Assembly: GCA_934101605.1 (NCBI GenBank) | Contig: CAKORS010000002.1 | Location: forward strand, 1-33,449 | Direction of reading: 5' to 3' | DNA: 33,449 nt | From: an uncultured Bacilli bacterium | Lineage (GTDB): Bacteria > Bacillota_I > Bacilli_A > RF39 > UBA660 | In this document: piece after piece, positions 1-7,278 of the stretch | Layout: every line of letters begins with the position of its first letter | Position numbering within the stretch: the first letter of the stretch is position 1 | Program-made: the position numbers and the translations under genes | Notes under the pieces: model-generated | The model's database searches: none | What the model was told of the DNA's origin: nothing | The model's input: the letters and a program-made list of their open reading frames with translations, nothing else

Positions 1-1
1 A

Positions 2-1870
2 TACTATTTAGAAGAAAAAGAAAAACTAAAGTTTCTTAAAGAATATTCCCTAGGAGATAAAATAATAATTAATGGTATAAAAAATAAATTAACAAACAAT
101 ACACTAGAAAATACTTTTAATTATAAAAAATATTTATACTATAACAAAATATATAACTTAATAGAAATAACTAAATTAACTAAAATACAAAATAATAAAA
201 ATATATTTTATAAGTTAAAAGATTACTTATACAAAAGATCAAATAAACTATCAAAAACACACCCCTATATAAAGTCACTACTTTTAGGAGATAATAACTA
301 TATAAATATAGATATAAAAGAAACATATAAAAATAATGGAATAAGCCATTTATTTGCTATATCAGGTCTTCACATTTCACTTTTTTCATCTATACTTCTT
401 TATATATTAAAAAAACTAAAACTAAAAGAAAATACAAGATATATTATAGTAATAATGTTTTTACTACTTTATATGTTCATAACGGGATTTACCCCCTCAG
501 TAATAAGAGCCTCTATATTTACAATTTTAATAATAATTAATAAAATTAAATACTTCTATATAAAAGAAATAAATATTCTTTTATTATCACTAAGTATTAC
601 AATATTTATAAATCCTTTTATTTTATATAATATAGGATATCAATTTTCATTTATAAATACATTTTTTCTAATAATATCCTCTAATAAAATTAATAAACAA
701 AAAAACTTTATAAAAAAACTATTAACAACCTCATTAATATCTAATTTATCATCATTTCCTATAAGCATTAATAATTTTTATGAAACAAATTTTATGTCTA
801 TTATATTTAATATATTTTTTGTTCCGTTTCTATCCAATATAGTTATGCCTTTAACTATAATAAGTTTTATATTTCCACCATTTGATAAAATACTTTATAT
901 TTTTATAAATATAATGGAAAAAACAAGTATTCTATTTAATAAGATAAAGATCTTTAAAATAATATTTTGCAAAATGAGTATAATTCATATCATTATTTAT
1001 TATATTATCTTAATACTTCTAATAAAAATATCTAAAAAAAGATATCTAGTTATTCTTATATTAACATTTATACTACACTATAACAGTCCATTAAAAAATG
1101 AAGACTACATTATTTTCTTTGATGTAGAACAAGGAGATTCATCTCTTATTGTTATAGATGGAAAAACTACACTAATAGATACTGGAGGAAAGCCATCATA
1201 TGATAAGAAGGAAGAATTTAATTATTCAAAGAATAAGATATTACCATATTTAAAATCTAAAGGAATAAGAAAAATTGATAACTTAATTCTAACTCATGGA
1301 GACTATGATCATATGGGTGAAGCTATAAATATTGTGAAAAACTTTAAAGTAAATAATGTTATCTTTAACAAGGGTAATTATAACTACTTAGAAAAAAGAC
1401 TAATCAAAGTAATAAATGATAAAAATATTAAATATTACAAAGGAATAAAAGAATTAAAATTAGATAATATAAATTTATACTTTTTAAATACTGATTTATA
1501 TGATAATGAAAATGATGATTCAAATGTTTTATATTTTAAATACGAAAATACAAAATTCTTATTTATGGGAGATGCAGGAATAAATAAAGAAAAAGCTATA
1601 TTAGAAAAATATAATTTAAAAGATATTGATTTCTTAAAAGTAGGACATCATGGTTCAGATACAAGTAGTAGTGATGAATTTATAGAAAAAATCAGACCTA
1701 AAAACTCTATCATAAGTGTAGGAAAAAATAATAAATATGGACATCCAAAAAACACTGTATTAGAGATTTTAAAAGATAGCAATATCTATAGAACCGATAA
1801 AGATGGATCAATAAAAATAAAACTAAATAAAAATGGGTATAGATACAAAATTATAACTTATAAACCGTAG
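2..1870 (+). CDS. comEC: ComEC/Rec2 DNA uptake channel, 5' end outside window
   Basis: This is the polytopic membrane channel that carries single-stranded DNA into the cell during natural transformation. The reading frame is open from base 2, so the first ATG at 455 is internal and the N-terminus is missing; about 622 residues are visible. The competence domain shows the signature ISHLFAISGLHIS at about residues 113-125 and is followed by many hydrophobic segments. From about residue 370 there is a C-terminal metallo-beta-lactamase-like domain with FFDVEQGDSS, HGDYDH (about 432-437) and GHHGSDTSS, as expected for the full ComEC architecture. The next gene follows within 15 bases on the same strand and is probably cotranscribed. 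No frameshift is seen in the visible part. Identity is secure. Whether the organism is competent is not shown, because no comEA, comFA or pilus genes lie in view. Confidence 0.95.
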   Translation, partial: YYLEEKEKLKFLKEYSLGDKIIINGIKNKLTNNTLENTFNYKKYLYYNKIYNLIEITKLTKIQNNKNIFYKLKDYLYKRSNKLSKTHPYIKSLLLGDNNYINIDIKETYKNNGISHLFAISGLHISLFSSILLYILKKLKLKENTRYIIVIMFLLLYMFITGFTPSVIRASIFTILIIINKIKYFYIKEINILLLSLSITIFINPFILYNIGYQFSFINTFFLIISSNKINKQKNFIKKLLTTSLISNLSSFPISINNFYETNFMSIIFNIFFVPFLSNIVMPLTIISFIFPPFDKILYIFINIMEKTSILFNKIKIFKIIFCKMSIIHIIIYYIILILLIKISKKRYLVILILTFILHYNSPLKNEDYIIFFDVEQGDSSLIVIDGKTTLIDTGGKPSYDKKEEFNYSKNKILPYLKSKGIRKIDNLILTHGDYDHMGEAINIVKNFKVNNVIFNKGNYNYLEKRLIKVINDKNIKYYKGIKELKLDNINLYFLNTDLYDNENDDSNVLYFKYENTKFLFMGDAGINKEKAILEKYNLKDIDFLKVGHHGSDTSSSDEFIEKIRPKNSIISVGKNNKYGHPKNTVLEILKDSNIYRTDKDGSIKIKLNKNGYRYKIITYKP

Positions 1871-1884
1871 GAAGGAGAATGAAA

Positions 1885-2760
1885 ATGAATTATTATGAAC
1901 AAATAAAAGGCTTATTTATTAGTAATGAAGTATATAAAAAAGTAAAAGATTATAGTAAAAATAGAAGTGATATTGAAGCACAGGGTGGAGAAACAAGAGC
2001 CAAATATGGAGAGAATCTAATAAAGAAATATTCAAAAAAACTTATTATGGAATTAAATAATAAAAAGTATAGCTATAGAAATTTGCTAAATATGAGAAAG
2101 TTTTATTTATTATTTAGAGATGAAAAAGTGAACGCAATGCGTTCACAATTGAGTTGGTCTCATTATCGTGAATTATTATCTTTGAAAAATAATGATGAGA
2201 TAAAATACTATATTAATGTAGCAATTATAAACAATTTAGGATATCGAGAACTAGGAAATAGAATAAGAAATAAAGAATATGAAAGATTACCAATAAAGAC
2301 CAGAACAAAATTAATTAAAGAAGAAAAATTAGAAGTTAAAGATTTAGTTCCTAATCCTATAATAATAAAAAATAAAAATAATACAGAAGTGATACATGAA
2401 AAAGTATTATACAATTTAATATTAGAAGATATTGAATCTTTTATGAAAGGATTAGGAAATTATTTTTGTTTTGTAGGAAGTGAATATAAAATAAAAATAG
2501 GAGATAGATATAATTATATAGATTTACTTTTATATAATATAGAGTATAACTGTTATGTAGTAATAGAACTTAAAGTAACAGGATTAAAAAAAGAACATAT
2601 TGGTCAAATAGAAGTATATATGAATTATATTGATAAAAATATAAAAAAATTAAATCAAAATAAAACAATAGGAATAATAATATGTAAAAAAGAAAATAAA
2701 TTTGTTATTGAGTATTGTTCTGATGATAGAATAACAGTAAGAGAATATGAATTAATATAA
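1885..2760 (+). CDS. DUF1016/YhcG-type PDDEXK nuclease-domain protein
   Basis: This 291-aa protein resembles the YhcG family, which has an N-terminal DUF1016 helical domain and a C-terminal PD-(D/E)XK nuclease-like domain. The family marker SQLSWSHYRELL lies at about residues 87-98. The nuclease core shows Asp213 in YIDLLLYN, then Glu228 and Lys230 in VIELKV, and a QxxxY element at Gln241/Tyr245, so the catalytic set looks intact. The start at 1885 is preferred over 1879 because AAGGAG at 1872-1877 is seven bases before 1885 but only one base before 1879. It is shorter than the roughly 340-aa relatives I know of. The family is often found near restriction-modification and other accessory genes, and its cellular role is not settled. 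Here it follows comEC directly. A link to processing of incoming DNA is only inference. Confidence 0.82.
   Translation: MNYYEQIKGLFISNEVYKKVKDYSKNRSDIEAQGGETRAKYGENLIKKYSKKLIMELNNKKYSYRNLLNMRKFYLLFRDEKVNAMRSQLSWSHYRELLSLKNNDEIKYYINVAIINNLGYRELGNRIRNKEYERLPIKTRTKLIKEEKLEVKDLVPNPIIIKNKNNTEVIHEKVLYNLILEDIESFMKGLGNYFCFVGSEYKIKIGDRYNYIDLLLYNIEYNCYVVIELKVTGLKKEHIGQIEVYMNYIDKNIKKLNQNKTIGIIICKKENKFVIEYCSDDRITVREYELI
2128..2146. repeat. Perfect GC-rich palindrome inside the nuclease gene
   Basis: GTGAACGC and GCGTTCAC are exact inverted arms of 8 bases around a 3-base centre. They are in frame and encode VNAMRS just before the SQLSWSHY motif. The element is richer in GC than the surrounding gene. Function unknown; it may simply reflect the conserved protein sequence. 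Confidence 0.6.
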
Positions 2761-2805
2761 AAAAACTGTGAATATATTAATAAGATATTAATATACTAGA
2801 AATAG

Positions 2806-2832
2806 TTGATAATAAGTAACATTTATTATAAA
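2806..2832 (+). promoter_or_regulatory. Possible promoter in the gap after the nuclease gene
   Basis: TTGATA at 2806-2811 and TATAAA at 2827-2832 are separated by 15 bases, which is shorter than the 17 typical of other promoters in this window. It would start transcription near 2839, just before two small hairpins and a strong terminator. Tentative. Confidence 0.3.
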
Positions 2833-2838
2833 ACTACA

Positions 2839-2914
2839 TAACATATTATTAAGACGTAAGTCGCAAGGTTTGCGTTTATATAGATCAAGAGTCTTTAAAA
2901 AAAGACTCTTTTTG
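2839..2914 (+). ncRNA. Candidate small RNA or attenuated leader
   Basis: Between a possible promoter and a clear terminator lie two compact hairpins: GAC-GTAA-GTC at 2853-2862 and CGCAA-GGT-TTGCG at 2862-2874. The resulting transcript would be about 75 bases with no usable ORF. It could be a stand-alone small RNA, or a leader controlling the gene starting at 2977. It does not match any riboswitch consensus I can recall. A separate AT-only inverted repeat at 2773-2795 follows the upstream stop codon. Confidence 0.25.
2887..2914 (+). terminator. Intrinsic terminator upstream of the HNxxH gene
   Basis: A 10-base perfect stem (AAGAGTCTTT and AAAGACTCTT) has an AAAA loop, and its 3' arm runs into a short T tract. 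It lies 63 bases before the start of the next gene. It ends either the upstream operon or a short leader transcript. Confidence 0.85.
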
Positions 2915-2976
2915 TTTAAATAAAACTTTATATATAAAAACTTTAGATGTATAATAATAAGTCAAGAGGTGGTATC

Positions 2977-3897
2977 ATGTTAGATTTATTCATAGAAACT
3001 CTACAAAATAAATTTAATTATGATGAAAAAACCACAAGAGCTATAAAAAAAATCTTTCCTAGTATTATAAAGTATTATGGGAAAGAATATGAAGATATTA
3101 TAAAGAATAGTTTAAAAGAGACAAGAATAATTAGTTGTAATTCACATGAGACTATAAATATTTTAGTAAACAAATTAACAAAAATAAATATAAATAATGA
3201 AAAGTCATTAATAAAAGAAAATTTAAATTCTACAAGTGGAATATATTTATCAATTCCTATTATCAAATATGATATGTTGCTTAAAACCTATGTAATAGAA
3301 AAAACAGATAGATATATAATTTTGTCACACACATATAATCTAGATTCTGCACGAGGTTTAGCAGCATTAACTCACAATATATGTCATTTAATAAAAAGTT
3401 ATAAAAATGAATATAGCTTAAATAATAATATTTTAACAAAAAAAATAGGAATTTCTAGAGAAACATATATTATAGAAACAAGAGAAGAACAAATATATAT
3501 GGAATTACTAAAAGATGAAAATGTAGGACTAGAAGAAGGATTCACTAGTTTAGACGAAGAAGAAATATTAAAACTAATTTTAAATGATAACTATGAAACA
3601 TTTGACTATGATAACACAAAAAAAATAGCAATTTGTCTAAAACAAAAGCTAAGTTTAAAAAAGTCTATAGAAGAAGCAGAAATAAATAGCAATATCGATA
3701 CATTTATTAATACATATAGTATAGAACTATTTAGAGAACTTTCTTATTTGGCAGATTCATCAGCCTCACTAGAAGACAAAAAGAATAATTATAATATAAC
3801 AAAAGAAGATCAAATAGATATAAATAAAGAACTTAAATATATTATAGATAAATTAACACTTAATATGACAACATATCTTAAAATGAAAAAGAATTAA
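2977..3897 (+). CDS. Unrecognised protein with HNxxH motif, protease-like
   Basis: I cannot assign this 306-aa protein to a named family. It has no signal peptide or membrane segment and looks cytoplasmic, rich in Lys, Glu, Asn and Ile. Residues 129-138 read AALTHNICHL, which has the spacing and hydrophobic setting of a zincin HExxH helix but with Asn134 in place of the catalytic Glu. About 50 residues later LEEGFTSL (Glu186, Glu187, Gly188) resembles the glutamate-bearing segment that supplies the third zinc ligand in some zincins. That comparison is inference from pattern only. The start at 2977 is chosen because AGAGGTGG lies just upstream; an earlier in-frame ATG at 2947 has no such signal. 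Its 3' end overlaps the convergent radical SAM gene by 20 bases. Confidence 0.7.
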   Translation: MLDLFIETLQNKFNYDEKTTRAIKKIFPSIIKYYGKEYEDIIKNSLKETRIISCNSHETINILVNKLTKININNEKSLIKENLNSTSGIYLSIPIIKYDMLLKTYVIEKTDRYIILSHTYNLDSARGLAALTHNICHLIKSYKNEYSLNNNILTKKIGISRETYIIETREEQIYMELLKDENVGLEEGFTSLDEEEILKLILNDNYETFDYDNTKKIAICLKQKLSLKKSIEEAEINSNIDTFINTYSIELFRELSYLADSSASLEDKKNNYNITKEDQIDINKELKYIIDKLTLNMTTYLKMKKN

Positions 3898-4768
3898 AGT
3901 CAGGAATAAAACTATCACTTTGAGTTTCTCCAATTTGAACAAAACAATTTCTTATACCAAGATCATAAGCATAATTTATAAGTTCATCATATTCATCATC
4001 AGTAACTTTTTTATTTAAATTAGAGTATGGTAGATTCCTTAAAGGAGTATATTGATTCATAATACTGATATAAATATCATCTTTATAAGTTTCATATAAG
4101 TATTTTATAATTTTTTTAGAATCTTCTAAATGTCCTGGTAACAATAAATGTCTAACAATTATGCCTTTTTTTATATAACCATCATTACTAAAGATACACT
4201 TTCCAACTTGCTTAAACATTTCATTAATAGCATTACTAGCATATTTGAAATAATCTTTAGCATTAGAATATTTTATAGCTAAAGAATCATCATAAAATTT
4301 TAAATCAGGTAAGTATACATCAATTAAACCATTTAAGAGTTTAATAGTAGAAACATTTTCATAAGAAGAAGTATTATAAATTATTGGAATACTAAGCCCT
4401 TCTTTTTTAGCTTTTTTAATTCCCTTAATAATACTAGGGACATATATAGAAGGAGTTACTAAATTAATATTTTTTGCTCCCTTTTTTTCTAATTTTAAAC
4501 AGATTTCTTTAAATTTATTAATGGAAATATAACGGCCTTTATTTTCATTACTTATTTCATAATTTTGGCAAAATATACACCCCATATTACAATTACTAAA
4601 GAATATTGCGCCACTACCACTATCACCAGATATTACAGGTTCCTCATAAAAGAATAAATCAGCATTGGCAATCTTAAGTTTATTACTAGCCTTACAAAAT
4701 CCTAAATTTGTATATCTATTAATTCCACAATTTCTAGGACATAAATTACAATTTTTATAAACATTCAT
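3878..4768 (-). CDS. PflX-like radical SAM protein
   Basis: This 296-aa protein resembles the PflX group (COG1313) of radical SAM proteins, annotated as pyruvate formate-lyase activase-like, whose true substrate is not known. The SAM-cluster motif CNMGCIFC gives Cys60, Cys64 and Cys67. An additional N-terminal set (Cys7, Cys10, Cys14, Cys25, in CNLCPRNCG and LGFC) is typical of the group and may bind a second metal centre. Further conserved-looking segments are NLVTPS, YNTSSY, YLPDLKF, RHLLLPGH and MNQYTP. The start at 4768 is preferred to the upstream GTG codons, because GGTGAT is positioned four bases before this ATG as in several other genes here. No pyruvate formate-lyase gene lies in view, so a role in PFL activation should not be assumed. 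It converges with the gene at 2977 and probably shares the divergent AT-rich region with the tRNA-Gln gene. Confidence 0.87.
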   Translation of the reverse strand: MNVYKNCNLCPRNCGINRYTNLGFCKASNKLKIANADLFFYEEPVISGDSGSGAIFFSNCNMGCIFCQNYEISNENKGRYISINKFKEICLKLEKKGAKNINLVTPSIYVPSIIKGIKKAKKEGLSIPIIYNTSSYENVSTIKLLNGLIDVYLPDLKFYDDSLAIKYSNAKDYFKYASNAINEMFKQVGKCIFSNDGYIKKGIIVRHLLLPGHLEDSKKIIKYLYETYKDDIYISIMNQYTPLRNLPYSNLNKKVTDDEYDELINYAYDLGIRNCFVQIGETQSDSFIPDFNSFSF

Positions 4769-4839
4769 ATGAATCACCACGAAATATTATATAATAAACT
4801 AGAAACTTTGTAAAAAATATAATATAATAAAAATGTAAT

Positions 4840-4914
4840 TGCCCCATAGCCAAGCGGTAAGGCATCGGACTCTGACTCCGACATTCGTTAGTTCGAATCT
4901 AACTGGGGCAGCCA
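4840..4914 (+). tRNA. tRNA-Gln (anticodon CTG)
   Basis: A complete cloverleaf: acceptor TGCCCCA pairs with TGGGGCA, the discriminator is G and CCA is encoded. The anticodon arm is TCGGA, loop CTCTGAC, TCCGA, giving CTG, which reads CAG. The T arm contains GTTCGAATC. Two overlapping TATAAT boxes at 4818-4828 lie just upstream and suggest its own promoter. The anticodon is notable in so AT-rich a genome. Confidence 0.95.
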
Positions 4915-4985
4915 TAAAAAATAATACATTTGATTTTATAAATCAGATGTTTTTTATAAAATATAATAAAAAGGAAGAAAAAAAT

Positions 4986-5732
4986 ATGATAAATGGATTA
5001 ATATTAACTTTAGTTTTAGGATTATTTATTGTAGTAGGAGCACTAATCGCTTTATTTGCTAAAAAAAGTGAAAACTTTATAACACTTGCAATAGGTATAG
5101 CATTTGGATGTTTACTTATGTTGATGATATTTGATTTAACTCCAGAAGTAATAGAAATATTTTATAGTGAGTTTAAGTTTGCCAAAGCGACTCTTATAAT
5201 AACAATATTTGTAATTATAGGTATATTAATACTAAAACTTTTAGATTTATTTATTCCAGATCATGACCATGAAGAAAAACATGAAGAAAAACACCTACAT
5301 CATATTGGAATAATATCTTCAGTAGCATTAATACTTCATAATATAATCGAAGGGATGGCAATATTTAGTGTATATAAAACAAATGGAGTATCATCATATC
5401 TATTAGGAATAGGAGTAGGACTTCATAATATACCGCTAGGAATGGTAATATCCACAATGTTTTTAAATTACAATAAAGATAAGAAAAAAACTTTACTTAT
5501 TTGTTCTTTAGTTGCTATATCCACATTTATTGGAGGTTTAATAATGTTTTTATTAAACAATATAATAAATGAAATAACACTAGGAATATTACTTTCTATA
5601 ACATTAGGAATGATAATATATATTACTTTTTTTGAATTATTTATTCATATTAAAAATGAAGGAGATAAAAAAATATCAATTATAGGAATCATAATAGGAA
5701 TTATCCTAATTGGTATATCATTATTAGTATAA
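4986..5732 (+). CDS. ZIP-family metal transporter
   Basis: This 248-aa protein is a ZIP-family (ZupT/GufA-like) divalent metal transporter, probably importing zinc or related ions across the cytoplasmic membrane. It has about eight hydrophobic segments. A His/Asp/Glu-rich loop (DHDHEEKHEEKHLHH) precedes the two metal-site helices, which carry the diagnostic motifs HNIIEG and HNIPLG. The start at 4986 follows an AAGGAAG ribosome site; a longer in-frame reading through the tRNA gene is an artefact. No metalloregulator or binding site was recognised nearby. The ZnuA-like lipoprotein 3 kb downstream is the only other metal-transport-related gene in view and is in a separate unit. Confidence 0.9.
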   Translation: MINGLILTLVLGLFIVVGALIALFAKKSENFITLAIGIAFGCLLMLMIFDLTPEVIEIFYSEFKFAKATLIITIFVIIGILILKLLDLFIPDHDHEEKHEEKHLHHIGIISSVALILHNIIEGMAIFSVYKTNGVSSYLLGIGVGLHNIPLGMVISTMFLNYNKDKKKTLLICSLVAISTFIGGLIMFLLNNIINEITLGILLSITLGMIIYITFFELFIHIKNEGDKKISIIGIIIGIILIGISLLV

Positions 5733-5807
5733 TAATCAAAAATAAGGCAATAACTATAAAATAGAAATACATATTTACGTAAAAGTTAAAAAAATAATAA
5801 AATATAC

Positions 5808-5836
5808 TTGTTAAAAAAGTAAATATATACTAAAAT
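5808..5836 (+). promoter_or_regulatory. Promoter of the NPKTG surface protein
   Basis: TTGTTA (5808-5813) and TAAAAT (5831-5836) are separated by 17 bases, giving a sigma-A-like promoter 28 bases before the ATG at 5865. The ribosome site ATAGGAG follows. Confidence 0.65.
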
Positions 5837-5864
5837 ATATCTATAAGATAGGAGTTGTATAAAG

Positions 5865-7109
5865 ATGAAGAATATTAAAAAAATATTATTATGTTCAACA
5901 CTAGCATTCATATTAGGGTTTGCATCAATTGCAAATGTTAATGCAAAAGCAATTATTGCTAAAACATTTGGAGGAGGTTCATGGCTTCAATCAAGCTTAG
6001 TAAGCGCTGATAATGAAGAAGAGTGCAAAGCAAAAAATGGTACATACATTGATGATGAAACAGGACATAGCTCATGTTTAGTAGGAAAAACAAATGATAT
6101 AATTACGTTGGGAACATTTACATACAATAGTGATGATAATTATATACAAGATATGGAATGTTATACACCACTAGATTTAAATTCTGATGGTAAAGTTACA
6201 GCAGATGAGCCATTACAGCTTTTACAAATGATTGTTGGTTCAATAGACTATGACCCATCAACATCTGATAAAAAAGGACTGAACAAACTATATGAAGATG
6301 TTTGTGTTAACCATAAAGACGAAGAATTATGTGCTGTAAAAGGTGGCTATTTCAATCCAAGCACAAAGAAACCAGGCACAAGTTTAGCTTTAATGGGTTT
6401 ACAAGTTGCTAATGGAACATCAACACCAACATATTTTTGTAGAGTACAATTAAAACAAAAAGAAGATGGAAGTTATTATTATCCACAATTCTGGATGAAA
6501 TATAGTTCAAATTATATGGAGCTAAATATGCCTTCAGAAACTATAAAGGCAACAGAAACAGATTTACCTTACGATAATTTCTTTTCTACCGAATTTACAG
6601 ATAAAGTCAAAATGAGAATTGATAAAGTAGGAGATAAATATGAGTTATTTATATATGATATAAATGCTAGTAAATATGATAAGGTATTGACAACTGAAAA
6701 ACCACTTACATATGCAACAATAGGGGATATAAAAAGTCAAATAGATGAAGCATTAAAATTAGGCGATGATGAATATCTATATATAAATGGATTAAACACA
6801 GGATTAAAGATTTGTAAAAAAGATAATAAAGATGATTGTTTAGGTGTATTTGTTGGCGACGATGGATATCTATATATAAATGGAAAAAGAGTTGCAGATT
6901 TAACAAAAAATGCATCATCAAAAGTTGAATGGAAAGATGAATGTTTATATATTGATGATGAAAGTAAATTCTGTAAAGGAGATACAGGGACAACATCAAA
7001 TCCTAAAACAGGAGTTGCAACTTCTATAATATTAGCTGGAACTGTTGTTATAGCAGTAACAGTAGGAACAACAATAGTTTTAAAAAGAAAATATATGAAA
7101 AACATATAA
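5865..7109 (+). CDS. Secreted protein with dockerin-like loop and NPKTG anchor
   Basis: This 414-aa protein has a Sec signal peptide (MKNIKKILLC..., likely cut after NVNA near residue 27). Its C-terminus has NPKTG at residues 379-383, a hydrophobic span and KRKYMKNI, the layout of a sortase cell-wall sorting signal. Residues 104-116 (DLNSDGKVTADEP) match the calcium-loop pattern of a dockerin or EF-hand repeat, but only one loop is evident, so a true cohesin-binding dockerin is not established. Several Cys residues (for example in CKAKNG, CYTPL, CVNHKDEELC and CKKDNKDDC) could form disulfides outside the cell. The C-terminal third repeats a short LYING or LYIDD element three times. I do not recognise the main domain. 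It has its own promoter and terminator, so it is monocistronic. No sortase gene lies in the window. Confidence 0.8.
   Translation: MKNIKKILLCSTLAFILGFASIANVNAKAIIAKTFGGGSWLQSSLVSADNEEECKAKNGTYIDDETGHSSCLVGKTNDIITLGTFTYNSDDNYIQDMECYTPLDLNSDGKVTADEPLQLLQMIVGSIDYDPSTSDKKGLNKLYEDVCVNHKDEELCAVKGGYFNPSTKKPGTSLALMGLQVANGTSTPTYFCRVQLKQKEDGSYYYPQFWMKYSSNYMELNMPSETIKATETDLPYDNFFSTEFTDKVKMRIDKVGDKYELFIYDINASKYDKVLTTEKPLTYATIGDIKSQIDEALKLGDDEYLYINGLNTGLKICKKDNKDDCLGVFVGDDGYLYINGKRVADLTKNASSKVEWKDECLYIDDESKFCKGDTGTTSNPKTGVATSIILAGTVVIAVTVGTTIVLKRKYMKNI
6762..6884 (+). repeat. Imperfect direct repeat in the surface protein gene
   Basis: A 30-base unit at 6762-6791 recurs at 6855-6884 with two differences. 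Both copies encode GDD(E/G)YLYING. A weaker third protein-level copy (DECLYIDDES) follows near residues 360-369. This is a protein-level repeat and not a mobile element. Confidence 0.75.
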
Positions 7110-7115
7110 AATACG

Positions 7116-7153
7116 AACCTCGTTTCTTGAATAAAATAGAAACGAGGTTTTTA
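7116..7153 (+). terminator. Terminator of the NPKTG surface protein
   Basis: An 11-base perfect stem (AACCTCGTTTC and GAAACGAGGTT) encloses a 12-base loop and runs into a T-rich tail. It lies directly behind the stop codon at 7109. Confidence 0.92.
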
Positions 7154-7182
7154 TATGTCAAATTGAAATTATGAAAATAAAC

Positions 7183-7228
7183 AAAATTAAAAGGACTGTT
7201 ACCCGTAAATTATAGATAACAATCCTTT
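7183..7228 (-). terminator. Terminator of rnc
   Basis: On the minus strand AAAGGATTGTTA pairs with TAACAGTCCTTT (12 bases, one G-U pair) and is followed by TTTTAATTTTG. It lies downstream of the rnc stop codon. The plus-strand tail is poor, so the terminator mainly serves rnc. Confidence 0.75.
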
Positions 7229-7278
7229 AACTATTTATAAATTGACCAACTTTTTTTGGGTTTATATCAGTTAAGTGA

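Noticed and set aside
455..1870. A complete ComEC gene starting at ATG 455
   Set aside because: The frame is open upstream to the window edge and codes for the conserved ISHLFAISGLHIS segment, so the ATG at 455 is internal.
2806..2976. Known riboswitch (SAM, c-di-GMP, preQ1, T-box) before the HNxxH gene
   Set aside because: None of the conserved core sequences I know for these classes is present; only generic hairpins and a terminator can be shown.
4839..4985. In-frame N-terminal extension of the ZIP transporter through the tRNA-Gln gene
   Set aside because: The extension is a translation of the tRNA itself. A good ribosome site precedes the ATG at 4986, and the protein then begins with its first membrane helix.
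6706..7105. Two minus-strand ORFs under the NPKTG protein gene
   Set aside because: They are shadows of the plus-strand gene, which has a promoter, signal peptide, sorting signal and terminator.
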